Below, in pieces: positions 24,672-34,615 of a DNA stretch of 64,000 nt. This stretch comes from Hexactinellida sp. DTS-2022. Its lineage: Eukaryota; Porifera; Hexactinellida. Numbering within the stretch: the stretch's first letter is position 1; each line of letters begins with the position of its first letter. The notes under the pieces were generated by a model. It saw only the letters and a program-made list of their open reading frames with translations, was not told where the DNA came from and did no database searches. The stretch is from positions 2,418,001 to 2,482,000 of the forward strand of contig JAPNXP010000011.1 of the NCBI GenBank assembly GCA_028753945.1, written 5' to 3'. Both the position numbers and the translations under genes were made by a program.

Positions 24672-25122
24672 CAGGGGTGGCCAACCTGTGATTCGCGAAT
24701 CAAATGTGATTCTTTTCCTGAAAAATATGATTCACGAAACATTTTGTTGCTTCATTTTTTAATATACTATAATTTTTGAAAACAGCATTTTACTTATTTT
24801 ATCGTAAATAAATTTATTATTGAAAACAGTTAAAATTGATGATTCTACAAATATAATTAAGTTATTTCAATATTTTAAATCGTTCGTATATTTCTTCCAA
24901 AAAACTTTGTAAGCAGTACCAACCATCACATTAATAATAATTCTATATTATTTATTCATTATAATAAATATATTAGAAATACATTTGCTAACACCTGCTT
25001 TTTGTTTATTAATATTAGTTGGTAAATTATGGGGTTTATGGAACCTCGTTGTGGTCTATGATTCGAAAATTATATATCATTTGAAATGTGATTCACCACA
25101 TGAGAAAGGTTGGGCAGCCTTG
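24672..25122. mobile_element. hAT MITE, 451 bp, GTGATTC iterons
   Basis: Perfect 8 bp duplication TACTAGGC (24664-24671, 25123-25130). Left end CAGGGGTGGCCAACC, right end GGTTGGGCAGCCTTG. 'gtgattc' recurs near both ends. Confidence 0.93.
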
Positions 25123-25274
25123 TACTAGGCGAATGTCTAGAAAGATATACATATATTTATAAGAAAAATAAAAGGTAAACTATTTTTTCAATCAGTTTTG
25201 ATTGTATTAACCAATTATTTTTTTGGGGGCCTCCTCCTTTTTCCCCAACAGCCGCCCTATCTTCTCCATTCATA

Positions 25275-25407
25275 CAGTGGAAACCGCACATCTACATACA
25301 TTCAATTGGACCCCATTTTTAATTAAATTAGCCTTTGTTCGTATGTGTGTAACGACATAACAGAAAGAGCATAGCATTGATGCGCCCTGATAATGCGGTT
25401 CCCAGTG
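25275..25407. mobile_element. Pogo-like MITE, 133 bp
   Basis: TA at 25273-25274 and 25408-25409. Left CAGTGGAAACCGCA, right CACTGGGAACCGCA (reverse complement). Confidence 0.7.
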
Positions 25408-25555
25408 TACAAAAAAACTCTCAAAGGAAAATAGGTTAAGTTACACTTAATTACTCAAACTATAAAATTAAACAATATTAGAGTGAACTCCAAGTCGTCT
25501 ATAAATCGGCTTATAACGAAGTTCAATGGTCCGGACATCCTTATATTTGACTATA

Positions 25556-26279
25556 CTATAGCAAATAAATCGATATAATGAAAATCTCTTTTTGGCGAAG
25601 ATAATTATTTTGGACATAATCTGAAGTTGTTCCATAAGTCTTGTAATTCGTGTTCATCATTGATACGACAGGTTGATAGTGATCGAAGTAATTTTGGATA
25701 TAAAGGATGGCTGTAGGGTTATATGTGGCTCTGTGCAAACTCCAACGTACTTCACGAATTATTGAATCTTTCGTTCTGTAGACGTTATTGGCAACGTAGA
25801 TATCGGCATCAAGAATAGCAGAAGCAGTGTAAATTTCCAATCTTTTCCCCCAAACAGATTCACGATTCATAAGTACATGTGTGGTAAGGTATTTACACGG
25901 TGAAATTTCTTTGGTTTTAAAATACAATCCTAGTTTCCTTGTTCCTTGACTGGCGATAAAGCGAGAGATAATGAAGCGAAGATGTAAGTGGCTGTTTTCA
26001 CTCCTAGTAATTAATTTGGATATGCATCGAAATAGACAATTACCATCTCCTTCGATATGTTCCGCTTCGCAAGGTTCAAAACCGCTAGGTAACCCAACGA
26101 TATTATATGGTTGTCTGCAAACTGATTCAAATGATATCCCCAACATATGGCATTTACTGCGCTGCCAATTTTCATCATATCACTTTGATCCTTTGGTCCA
26201 TCGGTGTGTCGTATGGATAACGGAGAGGAGCTGCGTCGTGAAATGATTCCCATAACATTGTGTTTAGATAAAGCATTCC
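25556..26279 (-). pseudogene. OTU cysteine-protease exon of the Ginger1 gene
   Basis: The acceptor lies at about 26280 (AATATTTTTAG). The first part reads LYLNTMLWESFHDAAPLRYPYDTPMDQRI. A one-base frameshift near 26180 leads into ENWQRSKCHMLGISFESVC and then the OTU core. The nucleophile loop is EGDGNCLFRC (Cys 37 counted from the ATG at 26146) and the general-base His is in NYFDHYQPV (His 157). Both key residues are intact although the gene is broken. OTU domains cleave ubiquitin-type conjugates; their role in Ginger1 transposases is not known. The stop is at 25556. Confidence 0.85.
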
Positions 26280-26297
26280 CTAAAAATATTAATTCGT

Positions 26298-27015
26298 TTA
26301 CAATTTAATTAATATAAGAATAAATATAATGTTATAGGGACTGAACAAATATACTAATTTAACTGAATTTGAGTTATATGATTGTATTGTTAAATTTTTT
26401 AACTTACCACGAAATACAGTATACTTTGTGTGTGTGTATCTATGACGTTGGGTATCTGTATAGCTGGGGTATAGATCTGTTGTCCATCCGAGTATAATCT
26501 CCATAGTCTCTCTCTCTTCTACAAAAAATTGATGAAATGATAATTTGTTGTTATTGTATGAATCATTGTTAACTTACTACGACTTCCTCTTCTTTTCCAC
26601 CATCCAAATACTCGAATAACATCGTGTTGGCAGTGTAGTTGTGCACTTTGTATAATAAGTTATAAGGCTCTTCATGTAGAGGAGTCATGAAGGTCTGCCC
26701 ACGTAAATTCTGCTTTAGGATTTCCTACAAATGACAAGATTGTAATAATATTATTTTGGAATTTTACAAATATTCTCGATTGACGTCAATTGAAGGTGCA
26801 AAGCTAAAATAACAATGAGTGTCTATAAAGATTACTCAATTAATTAGATTGTAGATGTGAGAACCGAACCTTACTTTTAAGTTATTAAGGTGTTGAAATA
26901 TAGATTCCGTAAAAAATCCGAAGAGATTCTGGTACATCTAAAAAAGGGAATATTTTACTATTAATTAACACTATTATATCTTTTAAATAACAACTCAATC
27001 ACAATGAATTTACCT
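26298..27015 (-). pseudogene. Linker exons between GPY module and OTU domain
   Basis: Three short open blocks with splice-like borders: MYQNLFGFFTESIFQHLNN (about 26938-26877), EILKQNLRGQTFMTPLHEEP... to GGKEEEVV (about 26726-26582), and REKLWRLYSDGQQIYTP-like sequence (about 26520-26408, ending before GTAAGT). They keep one reading direction and lie between the integrase tail and OTU. Inferred exons; borders judged by eye. Confidence 0.55.
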
Positions 27016-27048
27016 GTGAGGTGATGATTCCTATGCTAGTATCGAGGC

Positions 27049-27850
27049 TTACTTTTTCTTAGTATTCTTGGGACTAGAGGATCTTCCGAAGTAAGATCTT
27101 GTGATATGGATTGGAATCTTTTTGTCCTTCTTCGTTCCTACGTCTGTTTTAGAAATTGTAACATGGATTTCTGTTACTTTCGACACCGTGTAAGGCCCAA
27201 GATGTTTTTTCGCTTGCTTCTTTGTTTTGGGCATGTGTTTTAGTTTGGGCATGTTGTTATAGATGATCTTATCATCCTTCTTTAGAGGGGCACTAATTAC
27301 AGAGAGAATAATTATGAAAATAATTATAATCGAAATAATGAATCGAACATTAGCAACAAGATAGACTGTGTGTTATGTATGAATTAAATATCGTCAGCAG
27401 TTCAACTAACCGACTAGTGTTAACTTTCTTATCATATTGTATCTTCTGCTTGAGTTGTTCAAAACTGATGCAGTCCATAGCTGATTGCTGTGTTCGAGAT
27501 TCATCGATGTTGCTAACTGCTTCGAGGGGATAATCAGGAGGTGGGCAAATTATGTCGTTTATTCCTTCGATATCATATAGTGGATCTGTGACTTGAGAGA
27601 AAATCGATTCTTCCAAATCAAAGTCTTCTTCATCGTCTGCAGGTTGTTAATGGTAGACAAGAGATCTTGATGCCGGCACTCTCTTCTCCACATAACCTTG
27701 AATGGAGTTTGTCGGAGGGATCTTTTCTTACAGGAGTTAATAACAAGCACAGCCTGTTTCAGCAGTTTGGACCAATGTTCCCCTATCTGACTTCCATTTT
27801 AATCAGTTTTCAAATATGGATAATTCGTAAATTGGTCTTAATTATATTAC
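27049..27850 (-). pseudogene. Integrase C-terminal part with GPY-type module
   Basis: Reads GEHWSKLLKQAVLVINSC, RQTPFKVMWRRECRHQDLL (the 'ahNts.h.stg.tPf.lm.gr.p' region of Gypsy-type integrases). A frameshift follows at about 27630 into DEEDFDLEESIFSQ, then MDCISFEQLKQKIQYDKKVN. After an intron-like gap comes LKKDDKIIYNN...KKHLGPYTVSKVTEI and IPIHITRSYF, the GPY module with its final 'vn.s.lk.y'-like end. Broken upstream at the insertion site 27858. Confidence 0.8.
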
Positions 27851-28597
27851 AAAATACCAGGGACTTCTTTAATATAGGGACTGTAAACTTCGTTTTACTG
27901 TAAAATTAGCGTAGCTATACGTAGGCCTAAAACAGTATTGTTACTTATTGATATCCCGTAATCCGCTAATGCTAGACACAGGAAATGTATTATTGTCGTA
28001 TAGGAAGTCATATTTTGGGAGTCCAACGGTCATATTGGTCTATCGAAAATATTTGTGGAATGTAAGTTATGCGAATTTCAGAAGCTTCCATATATGGTAA
28101 TATTGTTAAAATCTCGAGATTACTTAACTTTATACATATGAAATGTAACATTTTCGTACAGGAAATCATATTTAGGAATCCAACGGTCATATTGGTTTAT
28201 CGAAAATATTTGTGGAATGTGAGTTATGCGATTTTCACACCTTTCCTTATATGGTAATATTGTTAAAATCTCGAGATTAGTTAGTTTTATACATATGAAA
28301 TTTATTATTGACGAATGGGAAATGGGAATTCATATTTTAGGGACTCAGTAGATCACATTGATTTACCTAAGGCGTTCCCCTTAGCCTATATTATTATTTT
28401 GGCACTCTCCACAGGAGGATTGCCCCACCCCTGTTTTGTAATTTAGCTAATTCTTACCTATCAGGGGGGTTATTCACTAAACTTCTTAAACTTAAACTTA
28501 AACTAAGAAAAAACTTAGTTTTTGCTACAAAACTAAGTTTAAACTAAGTTTAAGTTTAAGTTTTCGTCTTAAACTTAGCTTTTGCTTAAACTTAAAC

Positions 28598-29017
28598 CAA
28601 GGATGGGGTTGGCTAACCGATCTGAGGCAACGGTTACAATTCGATTACTCGCCACGGTTAACCGGTTAACCGCCCATCCTACTCAATACAATAAATTCTT
28701 TATACAAATTTGATTATACTACAGAATAAGACTCAGGTGTATAAAGTATAACTGCATAAGTATGTTAACTGATACATTTCGTGCTTTAGGCAAATTTAAG
28801 TCAATGTTGTCCAATAAAATTTATTAGGTGGTGATGAGAAATGGATTTAGGACTACATATTCTGATAAAATTCATTGATTTTTAATACTTTATACAATAA
28901 TTTCCTAATAACTATGCTGTAATTCAACAGACCGGCTAACTGGTTAATAAAATCTCTAACCGTTAACCGATGTCAGCAACGGTTAACCGGTTAACCGGTT
29001 AACCGAATCCAGCCTTG
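28598..29017. mobile_element. hAT element, 420 bp, CGGTTAACC iterons
   Basis: Ends CAAGGATGGGGTTGG and AATCCAGCCTTG. CTTAAAC flanks both sides (7 of 8 positions). 'ggttaaccggttaacc' is repeated near both ends. Relatives: 31356-31563 and 36560-36643. Confidence 0.8.
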
Positions 29018-29261
29018 CTTAAACTAAGTTTTTGCTTAGTTTTACTGTAAAAACTTAGCAAAACTTAAGTCTAGTCCGAAGCAGACTTAACTTGATTATT
29101 TGCTCCTTTTTGGAATGATGGCATCAATAAATATAATTTTAGAGCTTTGTAACAATTCGTACTATCTCCCAACATATTATACACTTAAAATGAGAATATG
29201 ATGAAGTGACTTTTACATAATTATTTTTAAATCATGGTTGGACTAGGATTATTAATAACTA

Positions 29262-29474
29262 GAGATGTCCATCGGCAGTGGAACAGATAGAGACATCAAA
29301 CCACGTAGAAAAAGAAAATTCTTCGACGATGATGTTGCTTTAACTCACTCGGTAAAGAATGTTATTTTGCAAAGTGAACAGGAGAAGCTGGTTGTATTGA
29401 AAAGTAAAGATAGAAAGTTGGATCGAGTGGTGGATCTCTTAGAAGCTGTAGTATCCAATCAAAATAGGAGCTCT
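29262..29474 (+). pseudogene. Inverted duplicate of the Myb-gene 3' part
   Basis: The open frame MSIGSGTDRDIKPRRKRKFF... EKLVVLKSKDRKLDRVVDLLEAVVSNQ repeats, on the opposite strand, the C-terminal part of the gene at 29670-30254. It keeps the coiled-coil-like tail (KSKDRKLDRVVDLLEAV) that the minus copy has lost. It lacks the DNA-binding half. Its left border is a scar of the Helitron end (CTAG at 29259-29262). Confidence 0.7.
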
Positions 29475-29669
29475 CATGGGCGTAGCCAACCAAAAAAATT
29501 TGGGGGGCCCGAAAATTTTTTGGAGGGCCATTATTTTTATGAGTCATAACAATAAAGTGAGCGAAAGCTCAATCTATCCATATTCAAAGTTATTGTAGAA
29601 AATTTGGGGGGGCCCAGGTATAATTTTGGGGGGCCAGGGCCCCCAAGCTCCCCCATGGCTACGCCCATG
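29475..29669. mobile_element. hAT MITE, 195 bp (CATGGGCGTAGCC)
   Basis: TIRs CATGGGCGTAGCC at both ends. G-rich interior ('ttggggggcccg'). Flanks GGAGCTCT and GATGCTCT agree at 6 of 8 positions. Same family style as 39926, 61834 and 62422 (CATAGGCG). It sits exactly between the two inverted Myb-gene copies. Confidence 0.7.
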
Positions 29670-30254
29670 GATGCTCTCCAACAATCCAATACAACCAGCT
29701 TCTCCTGTTCACTTTGCAAAATAACATTCTTTACCGAGTGAGTTAAAGCAACATCATCGTCGAAGAATTTTCTTTTTCTACGTGGTTTGATGTCTCTATC
29801 TGTTCCACTGCCGATGGACATCTCAGGTTCACTCAAGGGACTGATTGGCGATAAAAAGGGAAAGATCAATGCCTGATGTCACACCTTCGAAAAGTTCCTT
29901 CCCCTTAATACTTTTGATCTTAAGCTCCATTTCAGATAAATTTCCTTCAGGGGACCCACCTACTGTTTTACGGATGGAGGACAACTTGTCGCTTATAATC
30001 GGCTTATGTTTTGCCAAGATGTTAGACAACTTCTTAGATACATCATCTTTGGTCCTAACTGTTCCATGAGCCTGTGTAAGCTTTTGGGCGATATCTTCCC
30101 AGATGTTAACTTTCTCTTTACTGGTGAGAGAAGAACTTAGAGCACCGAAGAGATTTGGCTTATTCTCTTGAGCTAAGTCTACTAGCAATGCTATCTCCTC
30201 GGCGGAAAATTTTTGGCGCGACTTTTCAAAGACATCGGAAGTGACAGAGTGCAA
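29670..30254 (-). pseudogene. Myb/SANT-like DNA-binding protein, Harbinger type
   Basis: Minus strand. The 141-codon frame from 30254 has a Myb/SANT-like domain (about residues 14-85: SRQKFSAEEIALLVDLAQEN ... SKEKVNIWEDIAQKL ... TVRTKDDVSKKL), as in NAIF1-like and Harbinger second proteins, which bind the transposon and bring the transposase to the nucleus. After the stop at 29829 another frame continues PLSEPEMSIGSGTDRDIKP and RRKRKFFDDD, a basic patch. So a frameshift near 29850 separates the domain from its tail. No Harbinger transposase lies inside this element. Broken and probably inactive. Confidence 0.72.
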
Positions 30255-30418
30255 CAGTTATTGTAAGTTTGAATAAAATTATTTACTCTTTAGCATCGAA
30301 AATTAATTATTTATAGATTTTCCATTTCAGGATTCAAATCTTGTCATCCTGGGGAGTTATGCAATTGATTGCAAAACAATACTATCGCAATATCCACGCA
30401 ATTATTATAATACGTATA

Positions 30419-30936
30419 TCTATACTATTAAAACACAAGCCTGGGTGGGTGTATATATATATGTGTGTGTGTGTATATATTTGTTTGTATGTTACGAGTT
30501 GATTGAAGAAAGTGGATGGTTTCCAAATGGGGTTTTGGCATATAGGTGTAACTTTTGGCACCCGCCAACAAGTTTAGGTTTCCACTCAAGATTTCTCACA
30601 CCTCGATAAGTTATGACGTCATTGTCACATTTCGAGAGCCCTGAAAATTCACTTAATCGCACATAATTCGCGCCCTCTAATTGATAAAATCTGAAAATTT
30701 AATAGAACATGCACATTAATGATGCGGACACGTTGGTCACACCAGATCGCCAATATGATAACTCATTATCGCGTGATGACGTAATCATTAAAATTTCACA
30801 TTGTTAAATTTGACTATTTAGGCCTATTTACGCTTTATAATGAATGTTAGAGGTGTATAAACCACACATCAACAGGAAGCGGTTGGTGTGTGGTTGTGTT
30901 CTGCCGCGAAGCGACCTAGCAAGCGAAGCGCGCTAG
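30419..30936 (+). mobile_element. Helitron family A, complete non-autonomous copy, 518 bp
   Basis: Starts TCTATACTATTAAAACAC and ends GCGAAGCGCGCTAG, with the canonical A before and T after (30418, 30937). A GC-rich palindromic segment (ccgcgaagcgacctagcaag) precedes the end. No Rep/helicase sequence. Best reference for the fragments at 2652, 4573, 14120, 18645, 33936 and 35562. Confidence 0.9.
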
Positions 30937-31355
30937 TTATTAATAATCCTAGTCCAACCATGATTTAAAAATAATTATGTAAAAGTCACTTCATCATATT
31001 CTTATTTTAAGTGTATAATATGTTGGGAGATAGGACGAATTGTTACAAAGCTCTAAAATTATATTTATTGATGCCATCATTCCAAAAAGGAGCAAATAAT
31101 CAAGTTAAGTCTGCTTCGGACTAGACTTAACTTTTGCTAAGTTTTTACAGTAAAACTAAGCAAAAACTTAGTTTAAGTTTAAGTTTAAGTTTAAGCAAAA
31201 GCTAAGTTTAAGACGAAAACTTAAACTTAAACTTAAACTTAGTTAAACTTAGTTTTGTAGCAAAAACTAAGTTTTTTCTTAGTTTAAGTTTAAGTTTAAG
31301 AAGTTTAGTGAATAACCCCCCAGATATCTGTAATTATGTTGTTTATTAAAAACAA

Positions 31356-31563
31356 CAAGGCTGGATTCGGTTAACCGGTTAACCGTTGCTGACATCGGTT
31401 AACGGTTAGAGATTTTATAACCAGTTAGCTGGTCTGTTGAATAACAGCAGAGTTATTGGGAAATTAATGTATATATTAAATTTTTTTGAATTTTATCAGA
31501 ATATGTAGTCCTAAATCCATTTCTCATCACCACTTAATAAATTTTATTGGACAACATTGATTT
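31356..31563 (-). mobile_element. hAT fragment (family of 28598-29017)
   Basis: Starts CAAGGCTGGATTCGGTTAAC, the reverse of the right end of 28598-29017, and runs colinear with it to about 31563, where the other half is missing. It lies at the loop of the fold-back element. Confidence 0.75.
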
Positions 31564-32220
31564 AAATATAGATTTGAAAGAAACTCATCAAGATTTTTTA
31601 ATAAACAACATAATGACAGATATCTGATAGGTAAGAATTAGCTAAACTACAAAAGAGGGTCGGGGCAATCCTCCTGTGGAGAGTGCCAAAATAATAATAT
31701 AGGCTAAGGGGAACGTCTTAGTTAGGTAAACCAATGTGATCTACTGAGTCCCTAAATATGAATTCCCATTTCCCATTAGCCAATAATAAATTTCATATGT
31801 ATAAACTAACTGATCTCGAGATTTTAAACAAAATAACCAAATAAGGAAAGGTGTGAAAATTGCATAACTCACATTCCACAAATATTTTCGATAAACCAAT
31901 ATGACCGTTGGACTCCCAAAATATGATTTCCTGTACGAAAATGATACATTTCATATGTATAAAGTTAAGTAATCTCGAGATTTTAACAATATTACCATAA
32001 ATGGAAGGGTGTGAAAATCGCATAACTTACATTCCACAAATATTTTCGATAGACCAATATGACCGTTGGATTCCCAAAATATGACTACCTATACGACAAT
32101 AATACATTTCCTGTGTCTAGCATTAGCGGATTACGGGATATCAATAAGTAACAATACTGTTTTAGGCCTACGCTAATTTTACAGTAAAACGAAGTTTACA
32201 GTCCCTAATTAAAGAAGTCC

Positions 32221-32830
32221 TTGAAAATAAAAACTGTTTCAGAATCTTGTTGTGCGCTTCGACTAAGCCGTTAGCCATCAGGTGGTAAGCACGAGTGCTA
32301 CGATTGTTTATACCCAATTTCTGGTTGAATTCCTGAAATATCTGTTAAATACAATTTATAAATAAAAATAACAATACTCTACTGTTATGTCCTAAAATTA
32401 GATTACAATATGTCGGAAGATTCTAACAAACAGTATTACATTATACTACTCATACTGCTTGTGGACTCTGTCGTCATTAATTTCTTTGTTGCTTGTGAAC
32501 TCTTTTCATCAAGGAACTTCTCGTAGATGTTGTCCAACTCAGACTGCAATGGAACTGGCAAATCTGTTTCTGTGCCTTCCACTTTTACTCTATAAAGGGA
32601 GAATTCAATTAAACCATGGGATATTTATGAATGGTCTAGGGGATTAAGTAAGTCAATATTACCTTGAAAAGTCTGTTGGAATCTCCTATAAAATAGGAAG
32701 ACAATCTTTTTTTTGTAGTTTCATTTTGTCTTAAGTGAAGCTTGAGATGCTTCAGGCTATTTTCTTCCCGAAGAAAGTGGATGATTTCGTCATATTCATT
32801 TGGATTCATTTCAAAATAAGAATAGAATTG
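32221..32830 (-). pseudogene. Ginger1 gene, upstream part
   Basis: Reads NEYDEIIHFLREENSLKHL and RQNETTKKRLSSYF (32805-32680), an N-terminal zone found before the zinc finger in such integrases, then a Glu/Lys-rich block. After an acceptor (TATTTAACAG near 32341) follows IFQEFNQKLGINNRSTRAYH and LMANGLVEAHNKILKQFLF. The latter matches 'tsayHPQtNGLvErfNrtLk', and its Glu (GLVEAHN) is the third catalytic acid. The frame then stops at the fold-back insertion. The block that should hold the first two Asp residues is absent. Confidence 0.78.
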
Positions 32831-33780
32831 ATTGTTTGTTTGTTGAAAATGAACAAGATGTAAAGTTTATTAGACAATTAATGCATATATTAAGTTTCTT
32901 ATATAGTAAATTATATTATAATATATGGTTTATCTATACTATGATCTCAAAATTATACTATTTTGAATTCATAATAAAAAGTAAATAAGCCAAAAATTCC
33001 TTTTATAGCGTCTCAAAATATCACTGATAATTTCTCATAGCACATCCATGATTTGTTAATAGTATGTCTCAAATCTCACGCGTCTCAAAATATCATGCAA
33101 CAGAACGATATCAAAGAGCACAAGTTGTATATAATGCATTCATAACATAAAGATTAAACAAAACATATAAACAACAAGTGCTTTGTATATTGTAACATGA
33201 AACAGTTCATTAATACAAAATATTAACATTAGAAATAAGAAATACAATAAATTGAACGATATCGACCTCAAAATTTCTGAGTCATTTGCGTTACGAAAAT
33301 AAACAGTGTCATTGATGATTTCGTAGGTCGGCGGCCTCTCGTATATAAAATTGCTGCTGAGTACTTGCATTAACAATACCGGAAAAACTGGACAAATACA
33401 CAAAAAAAAATGGACCAGGGAAGAAGAATGCAGTCTCATTAATGAAAATGAATCAGCAGAAGAGCAGAGGGAGTATTGTAGATGGAAATGTCAAAGACTT
33501 TTGGAAAAATCATCTAAATGATTACCAACAGTCATGTGAATAATATATAAACCCTTTCTCTATGGTAATGCATATTAGAACTAGGTAGGATTATATATAC
33601 ATATCAAACAAGCCAAGAATAATTGCTACGAATTATATCATGTGATCTTTACACACAATACCAGAAACCTTTCAGAATTATTCAAAGTTTATTTGAAGTA
33701 TAATATCAATAAAGGTAAATTAAATGTTCGATAAAAGTAAGTTTGAACAACGTTTATGAAGTAATTAGTGGATATCGAAT
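32831..33780. other. AT-rich stretch, nothing recognised
   Basis: Includes a 99-codon minus ORF (33140-33439) that is hydrophobic, AT-driven and has no recognisable domain; not claimed as a gene. Confidence 0.35.
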
Positions 33781-33789
33781 CAAATACAA

Positions 33790-34296
33790 TACTTAAGACA
33801 CCTCTCTAAGTTGCTCAAAGTTCGGTCTTAAAAGATCGAACTTAAATCTTAGTGAATACGACTTAAGATCGAACTTAAGATTTAAGCAATAAGATCGATC
33901 TTAAGTTCGATCTTAAGTACTTAGTGAATACGGCTGCAGATTGCCAACATGCTTACTCATTACCACATGATGACGTAATCATAAGAATTCGGAATTGTTA
34001 AATTTGACTATTTTTGGGTATATTTGAGCTTAATCAATGTTAGAAGTATATACAGTAGAGCCTCTGAACAACGGATACCTTGGGACCGGAACCGTTGTCC
34101 GTTATTTAGAGGTTGTCCGCTAATAAGAGGTTGCTTTTCTATTAGACATATGCTAAATAAATAAATCCGTGCCACGAGGGTTGTCTGTTATTTAGAGGTT
34201 GTCCGCTATTTGGAGTGTCCGTTATGGGAGGCTCCACTGTACACCACGTGTGGTTATGTTCTGCCGCGAAGCGACCTAGCAAGCGAAGCGCGCTAG
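33790..34296 (+). mobile_element. Helitron family A, 3' half with MITE at its left border
   Basis: 33790-33935 is a 'gatcgaacttaagat' fold-back MITE. From 33936 the Helitron runs on to the end GCGAAGCGCGCTAG followed by T at 34297. A pogo-like MITE (34053-34239) is nested inside. Confidence 0.78.
34053..34239. mobile_element. Pogo-like MITE, 187 bp
   Basis: TA at 34051-34052 and 34240-34241. TIRs CAGTAGAGCCTC / GAGGCTCCACTG. 'tccg(c/t)tatttagaggttg' is repeated inside. Inserted in Helitron A. Confidence 0.9.
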
Positions 34297-34615
34297 TATA
34301 ATATATATTATATATACAGCCTTGTGATTTAATAGTATATAGTATATGATAATAATATATCCATTTCCCATCACCAAACAATAAATTTTCTGTAAAACTT
34401 GGTTCCAAATTACCTAAAGTGAGAATGTATCAGTAAATGTACTTATGGGGTAATGCCAATACTTTATATGCTGTGCATTATATTGTAATTTAAACAAAAT
34501 GTTCCATATGATTATATGCATTGGGCACACCTTCCTACCGTAGAGGGATTTTAACCATTTTGGCCAATGTATAGGGGAAATTAGACCCCCGTTTATGATT
34601 CAAAGAGGTTGGCAG

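Larger units (their letters stand above)
28465..31320. mobile_element. Harbinger-type composite inserted in the left arm
   Basis: Ends GGGGGTTATTCACTAAACTT on both sides. A 3 bp duplication CAG (28462-28464, 31321-31323) fits PIF/Harbinger. The opposite arm of the host palindrome (about 31612-31640) keeps the unoccupied site 'cctatcagatatctg' with one CAG, which proves the borders. The ends are rich in 'cttaaac' iterons and 'actaagttt' palindromes. It carries a Myb/SANT-type gene in two inverted copies, a Helitron and two hAT elements. Confidence 0.82.
27858..32223. mobile_element. Fold-back element inserted in the Ginger1 gene, 4.4 kb
   Basis: The outer arms, 27858-28464 and about 31590-32223, are inverted copies. 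They begin CAGGGACTTCTTTAAT on the left and CAAGGACTTCTTTAAT on the right (reverse complement). Each arm holds two tandem units of about 145 bp ('tccaacggtcatattggt... aaaatctcgaga'). The flanks AAAATAC (27851-27857) and AAAATAA (32224-32230) may be a target duplication. Without later insertions the element would be about 1.3 kb. No transposase of its own was recognised. Confidence 0.8.
25556..32830 (-). pseudogene. Ginger1-type DNA transposon gene (integrase + GPY + OTU), split by insertion
   Basis: A multi-exon minus-strand gene with Gypsy-like integrase features upstream and an OTU protease domain downstream. That combination is known from Ginger1 cut-and-paste transposons and is not typical of LTR elements. 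Order: N-terminal part (32830-32640), integrase core end with the catalytic Glu (32340-32224), the fold-back element 27858-32223, integrase tail (27850-27350), GPY-type module (27300-27049), linker exons, OTU (26279-25556). Exons end at plausible donors, for example CAG|GTAAAT near 27015 and AAA|GTAAGG near 26875. The first two catalytic Asp residues were not found. TIRs were not found. No reverse transcriptase is present. Inactive. Confidence 0.75.

Noticed and set aside
25971-26253. Plus and alternate minus ORFs over the OTU exon
   Set aside because: Shadow frames of the OTU coding sequence; no domain.
29265-29549. Plus-strand ORF as an independent gene
   Set aside because: It is an inverted duplicate of the 3' part of the minus-strand Myb gene and runs into a hAT MITE.
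26998-32830. Gypsy LTR retrotransposon
   Set aside because: No reverse transcriptase, RNase H, gag or LTR; the OTU domain after the GPY module fits Ginger1 better.
33140-33439. Membrane protein ORF of 99 codons
   Set aside because: Hydrophobicity follows from AT-rich codons; no signal of selection or homology visible.
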